Assembly: GCA_964418605.1 (NCBI GenBank) | Contig: CAYQLY010000018.1 | Location: 1 to 24,914, forward strand | DNA from: CAYQLY01 sp964418605 | GTDB lineage: Bacteria; Bacteroidota; Bacteroidia; Cytophagales; Cyclobacteriaceae | Direction: 5' to 3' | DNA: 24,914 nt | In this document: piece after piece, positions 21,779 to 24,914 of the stretch | Position numbering within the stretch: the stretch's first letter is position 1 | How the letters are laid out: each line of letters begins with the position of its first letter | Program-made: the position numbers and the translations under genes | The notes under the pieces: generated by a model | Databases searched by the model: none | What the model saw: the letters and a program-made list of their open reading frames with translations, nothing else | Told to the model about the DNA's origin: nothing

Positions 21779-22036
21779 ATGGAACCTGCAAAAATCAGAC
21801 TCGCGCGTCGGTTGATCGCGCACGGCTGGTCGCTCGTGGCGACCGCAAAATTCCTCCGGCTCGACCGCGCCGACATGACCGCGGCGCTGGGACTCACTCA
21901 TACCGAGGAGCCGCACGAGCGGGCGCAGCGCGACGCGCGGGCGTTCGTCGCCAGGCAACTGGAACGCGGTATCGCGCCGCGCGTCCTGTACGCGAATTTT
22001 GGCGACATGCTGACGCGAGAGGAGTGTGGGCTATGA
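21779..22036 (+). CDS. Small HTH-like protein, 85 aa
   Basis: ATG 21779 follows the previous stop by 4 nt. Residues 5-38 (KIRLARRLIAHGWSLVATAK and FLRLDRADMTAALG) have the helix-turn-helix rhythm 'w.sl..tAk.l.l.ra....lG'. The rest is a charged helix and GIAPRVLYANFGDML. No named family is recognised. The stop overlaps the ATG of the following gene (ATGA), and that product also carries an HTH-like segment, so they may work together or be functionally related. DNA binding is an inference. Confidence 0.6.
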   Translation: MEPAKIRLARRLIAHGWSLVATAKFLRLDRADMTAALGLTHTEEPHERAQRDARAFVARQLERGIAPRVLYANFGDMLTREECGL

Positions 22037-22248
22037 CCGCGGCAATATGGCATGCGGCAATATGGCATCACGACGGCGCGAATGTGCGACTGGTAGTCCG
22101 GTGGCTCGCGGCGCACGACTACACTGCCGACGAGATCGCCGCGGCGATGGGCGTGATTCACAACTACTATCCCGAGTTTCTTGCGGCGATCGCCGAGCGC
22201 GACGCCACCGTCAACAACAGCCGCGAGGAGGGGAGCCACGTCCGATGA
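22033..22248 (+). CDS. Small HTH-like protein with duplicated N-terminus, 71 aa
   Basis: ATG 22033 overlaps the previous stop and has GAGGAG about 9 nt upstream; GTG 22024 is too near that site. The N-terminus is a tandem duplication, AAIWH-AAIWH. The core LVVRWLAAHDYTADEIAAAM followed by GVIHNYYPEFLAAI resembles an HTH (DYTADEIAAAMGV). The gene ends overlapping the helicase start by ATGA. The short length and coupling suggest an accessory to the helicase or a regulator. No family is named. Confidence 0.58.
   Translation: MTAAIWHAAIWHHDGANVRLVVRWLAAHDYTADEIAAAMGVIHNYYPEFLAAIAERDATVNNSREEGSHVR
22039..22068 (+). repeat. 15-bp perfect tandem duplication
   Basis: GCGGCAATATGGCAT occurs twice head to tail (22039-22053 and 22054-22068) inside the N-terminal codons of the small HTH-like gene, adding five residues (AAIWH) in frame. 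It looks recent because the copies are identical. Confidence 0.93.
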
Positions 22249-23672
22249 ACGCCACGCCGGAAACATCCGCCGCACTCCCCCAGCCAGCAAGCCGCGTCCT
22301 GGACGGATGGAAGCATCAGGTCGCCGGCTATCACGCGGCAGCGGCTCGCCCTGATGGTTACATGCTCGCAATGGGGATGGGCTGCGGCAAATCGAAAGTT
22401 GCTATCGACGTATTGGCGAACAGCGACGTGCGGCAAATTCTGATCCTCTGTCCGAAATCGGTTCTCGGCGTCTGGCGTCGCGAGTTTGATCGGCACTGGC
22501 CGCTGGTCCAACGATCCGCTGAAATCTATCTGCTCGACCGGCCGACCTGCCGCGAGAAAGCAGAGGAAATGATCGCTTTTCTAGGCGGCCGAATCGCAGC
22601 GCCGGCGACGGTAAAAATCGTCGTCGCGAATTATGACGCCGCGTGGCGGGCGCCGCTCGGCGAGGCGATACTGCGATCTCATTTCGACGCCGTCGTGTGC
22701 GACGAATCGCATCGAATCAAGAGCCCTGGCGGCAAAGCATCGCGGTGGGCGCAGCGACTCGGGGCGATCACGAGGCGCAGGCTCTGCCTCACCGGAACGC
22801 CAATGCCTCACTCTCCGCTCGATCTCTACGGCCAGTTTCGTTTTTTGGCCCCGAGCGTGTTCGGGACCAGCTTCGCGAGATTTCGCGCGAAATACGCTAT
22901 CACCAATCCGCAGTTTCCTTCGCAGGTCCGGGCGTGGATCAATCAAATCGATTTGCAAGAGCGGTTTCATTCGCGTGCGTTCGTTTGCCGTAGCGAGGAC
23001 GTCCTCGACCTACCCGGCGAACTCGACGTCATTCGCTACTGCGCGCTGGAACCGAAGTCGCGGCGGGTCTACGACGACCTCGAACGGGAACTGATCGCCG
23101 AAGTCGACGCCGGCACGGTCAACGTCGCCAACGCCCTGGCGAAACTTCTGCGTTTGCAGCAGATCACGAGCGGCTACGTCGGCGGAGCCGATAACTTCGG
23201 CGAGCGCTGGATTCAAGACCTGGGCTCCGAGAAACGGTCTCTCATGGCCGACGTGCTGGAGGATGCCGGCGAGCCGGTCGTTGTGTTCTGCCGATTTCAA
23301 CGCGACCTGGACGCCGTCCAGGCGGCGACGCAGTCGCTCGACCTGCGGTACGGCGAGTTGAGCGGGCGGCGACGCGACGCAATCGACGATTACGCCTGCA
23401 TGGCGTCCGGCGTCGACGTGGCCGGCGTGCAAATTCAAGCCGGCGGCGTCGGCATCGACTTGACACGGGCGGCGCTCGGCGTCTACTACTCACTCGGATT
23501 CTCGCTCGGCGACTATCTCCAGTCGCGGGCGAGGCTGCATCGCCCGGGTCAGACGCGGCCCGTGCGGTTTCTGCATTTCGTCGCCGAAGGGACTGTCGAC
23601 GAGGCGGTTTATCGGGCGCTCGAAAAGCGACAAGAAGTCGTTCAAGAGGTCCTTTCTACGATCAAAAGGTGA
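22245..23672 (+). CDS. Compact SNF2-type DEAD/H-box helicase, 475 aa
   Basis: This is a superfamily 2 DNA translocase. Motif I is MGCGKSK (K near 49). Motif II DESH (153-156) lies in VVCDESHRIKSP. Motif III is LTGTPMPHSP (GTP 184-186) followed by LDLYGQFRFLAPSVFG, typical of SNF2. The C-terminal lobe has VVVFCRFQRDLDAV (motif IV region), IQAGGVGIDLTRA (motif V) and SRARLHRPGQ (motif VI, R433). ATG 22245 overlaps the previous stop; GAGGAGGGGAG upstream is a strong ribosome site. Frames extending upstream to 22026 are shadows. No nuclease or zinc-finger fusion is present. Phage SNF2 helicases usually serve replication, recombination or host takeover. Confidence 0.93.
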   Translation: MNATPETSAALPQPASRVLDGWKHQVAGYHAAAARPDGYMLAMGMGCGKSKVAIDVLANSDVRQILILCPKSVLGVWRREFDRHWPLVQRSAEIYLLDRPTCREKAEEMIAFLGGRIAAPATVKIVVANYDAAWRAPLGEAILRSHFDAVVCDESHRIKSPGGKASRWAQRLGAITRRRLCLTGTPMPHSPLDLYGQFRFLAPSVFGTSFARFRAKYAITNPQFPSQVRAWINQIDLQERFHSRAFVCRSEDVLDLPGELDVIRYCALEPKSRRVYDDLERELIAEVDAGTVNVANALAKLLRLQQITSGYVGGADNFGERWIQDLGSEKRSLMADVLEDAGEPVVVFCRFQRDLDAVQAATQSLDLRYGELSGRRRDAIDDYACMASGVDVAGVQIQAGGVGIDLTRAALGVYYSLGFSLGDYLQSRARLHRPGQTRPVRFLHFVAEGTVDEAVYRALEKRQEVVQEVLSTIKR

Positions 23673-23676
23673 AATC

Positions 23677-24108
23677 ATGTGCGACGCACTGGAATCTCTC
23701 GAACCGACGACGACGCAAGTCGACTTCGCCGACCTCAAGGAACTGCTGCGACTTGACGCCGAGATTGCAGAACTCTCCGAGGCGGCGGACCGAGCGCGAG
23801 CGGCGCGCTCAGTCGTCGAAAAGCGACTCGTCGAGCAGTTCGCCACGAGCGGCGTTCAGTCGCTCAACGTCGATGGGCGGTCCGTTTATCTCCGCGTCGA
23901 ACAGTACGCCAACGCAAAGCCGGAGTTTCGCGGCGAGCTGGTCGCCTGGGCTCGCGACAACGACCTTGAGGAAATGATTGTCGTGCAACCGCAGCGATTC
24001 AAGTCGTGGTGCAAGGAACGACTCGATTCGCCGGAGGGGCTGCCGGCGGAGATCGCGGACAAGGTCAACGTCTTTCAAGCGGCGGCAATCCGAAGCCGCA
24101 AATCGTAG
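23677..24108 (+). CDS. Coiled-coil phage protein, 143 aa, unassigned
   Basis: ATG 23677 follows the helicase stop by 4 nt. Residues 20-55 are predicted coiled coil (LKELLRLDAEIAELSEAADR, ARAARSVVEKRLVEQF). Then GVQSLNVDGRSVYLRVEQYA is a strand pattern, and LVAWARDNDLEEMIVVQPQR followed by FKSWCKERL suggests a compact alpha/beta domain. I associate similar proteins with phage DNA-metabolism clusters but cannot name the family. The helicase gene spacing suggests a shared transcript. Confidence 0.65.
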   Translation: MCDALESLEPTTTQVDFADLKELLRLDAEIAELSEAADRARAARSVVEKRLVEQFATSGVQSLNVDGRSVYLRVEQYANAKPEFRGELVAWARDNDLEEMIVVQPQRFKSWCKERLDSPEGLPAEIADKVNVFQAAAIRSRKS

Positions 24109-24153
24109 TTCTGTGTTCTGTTTCACTTTCACTAAGCCACAAGGAACCTGCAA

Positions 24154-24906
24154 ATGAGTACCGCATTAGCGACCATCGAAGCCCGGAAAGACTATGTTGC
24201 CCTGCAAGACGGCGGCCAGATCATGGAAGCGATGTCTGCGAACATGGGCGAGGGAGCGTCGCTCCGAGAAAGCGACCTGACTCGCGTCGCGATCCCGACT
24301 GGCGGGTCGACGACGTGGCTCGTCCCGAACATCGCCGGCGACGAGGCGGCTAAGTCGATCGAAGGCATTCTGGTATATCAGTGCGCTCGCGGAATAGTCT
24401 GGCCGAAGGCCGAAGCGGAGGATGGTTCGCTTCCATTGCTCGTTTCGCACGACCTCAAGACAGCGAGACTGGTCGCCGACAACGCGACCCCCGAGTTTCT
24501 CGCGTCGATCGCGGAAGCGAAGATCGGCGAACGACAATACGACTGGGAAAAGCTGCCCCAGTGCCAATGGGGGAGCGGCAAGGATGGGGTCGGCAAGGCC
24601 GCCAAAGAGCAGCGAGTATTGTACGTCCTGCGACGCGACGAGCCGTTGCCGCTGGTGGTCACGGTGCAACCTGGATCGCTCAAGAACTGGCAGCAGTTCA
24701 TCATCGCCATGACCAAGGTAGGCATCCCCTACTACAGAGCTGTCGTCTCGCTCGCTCTCGAAAAGGCGCAGTCGACGAACGGGTCGCCGTTCGCCCGCGT
24801 CGTCCCGACGCTGGTCGGGACGCTCTCCCGCGAGGAGGGCGACATCATCAGAGAGAAGTTTTCCGAACCGATGCGATTGGTCGCAGCGAGCGCATTTAGC
24901 GCCTAG
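24154..24906 (+). CDS. Conserved-looking early phage protein, 250 aa, unassigned
   Basis: ATG 24154 has AAGGAA about 8 nt upstream, after a 45-bp gap. Visible segments include GGSTTWLVPNIAGDEAAKSI, then GILVYQCARGIVWPK, a basic-aromatic region WEKLPQCQWGSGKDGVGKAA, and LVVTVQPGSLKNWQQFIIAM with KVGIPYYRAVVSLALEKAQ. The style of a beta-rich core with aromatic residues and a C-terminal helical part would suit a single-stranded DNA-binding or recombination-associated protein, but no motif proves it. The stop at 24904-24906 is near the window end, so the operon probably continues. Confidence 0.7.
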   Translation: MSTALATIEARKDYVALQDGGQIMEAMSANMGEGASLRESDLTRVAIPTGGSTTWLVPNIAGDEAAKSIEGILVYQCARGIVWPKAEAEDGSLPLLVSHDLKTARLVADNATPEFLASIAEAKIGERQYDWEKLPQCQWGSGKDGVGKAAKEQRVLYVLRRDEPLPLVVTVQPGSLKNWQQFIIAMTKVGIPYYRAVVSLALEKAQSTNGSPFARVVPTLVGTLSREEGDIIREKFSEPMRLVAASAFSA

Positions 24907-24914
24907 GGCTTGAC

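Noticed and set aside
22026..22244. N-terminal extension of the helicase frame
   Set aside because: Shadow of the two small HTH-like genes; a strong ribosome site precedes ATG 22245.
1..24914. Integrase, attachment sites, tRNA genes, insertion sequences
   Set aside because: I looked for them and saw none; temperate lifestyle is suggested only by the repressor-like gene and is unproven.

Overview
The window is GC-rich, densely packed phage DNA: a siphovirus-type genome or prophage segment. Head and tail genes run in canonical order on the + strand (terminase, portal, head morphogenesis, protease/scaffold, decoration, major capsid, neck, tail tube, frameshifted chaperone pair, tape measure, tail tip). 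I see no integrase, sheath, tRNA or bacterial housekeeping gene. The gene style and several unnamed conserved proteins resemble phages of Planctomycetes as I remember them; this host assignment is an inference and not proven. Two runs of exactly 100 N (20510-20609 and 21048-21147) show this is a scaffolded draft or metagenome assembly.

Layout. 1-1135: end of an unknown gene, two small genes and a probable small terminase. 891-4832: large terminase, portal and Mu F-like head morphogenesis protein. 4829-8472: a small zinc-binding protein, a prohead protease with a C-terminal scaffold region (which has its own internal start), a decoration-like protein and the major capsid protein. 8524-11842: head-completion, neck and tail-terminator genes, tail tube and a small beta-rich virion protein. 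11889-12769: tail assembly chaperone pair G/GT joined by a textbook -1 frameshift signal (A AAA AAC, 6-nt spacer, 11-bp stem). 12759-19311: small gene, short tape measure, then four tail-tip/fibre genes. Many neighbours overlap by ATGA or GTGA, consistent with one translationally coupled late operon.

At 19308 the organisation changes. A short leftward gene encodes a ribbon-helix-helix-like protein with a C-terminal AT-hook, and its stop codon shares CTAG with the stop of the last tail gene. It faces a divergent, AT-rich promoter region (19530-19630). TATCGAC/GTCGATA inverted half-sites lie inside the spacers of both predicted promoters. This looks like a phage transcriptional switch. Rightward from it are a structured leader, an amber-interrupted small reading frame, and two paralogous proteins built almost wholly of left-handed-beta-helix hexapeptides, both broken by assembly gaps. 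Then come a small zinc-ribbon membrane protein, two small HTH-like proteins, a compact SNF2 helicase, a coiled-coil protein and a 250-residue unknown, probably the early/DNA-metabolism module.

The least ordinary part is 19530-21390: the putative switch, the interrupted reading frame, the paired hexapeptide proteins, and repeated GC-rich hairpins placed just ahead of successive start codons. The structural genes are conventional apart from the recoding site, the nested scaffold start and a deep TerS/TerL frame overlap.
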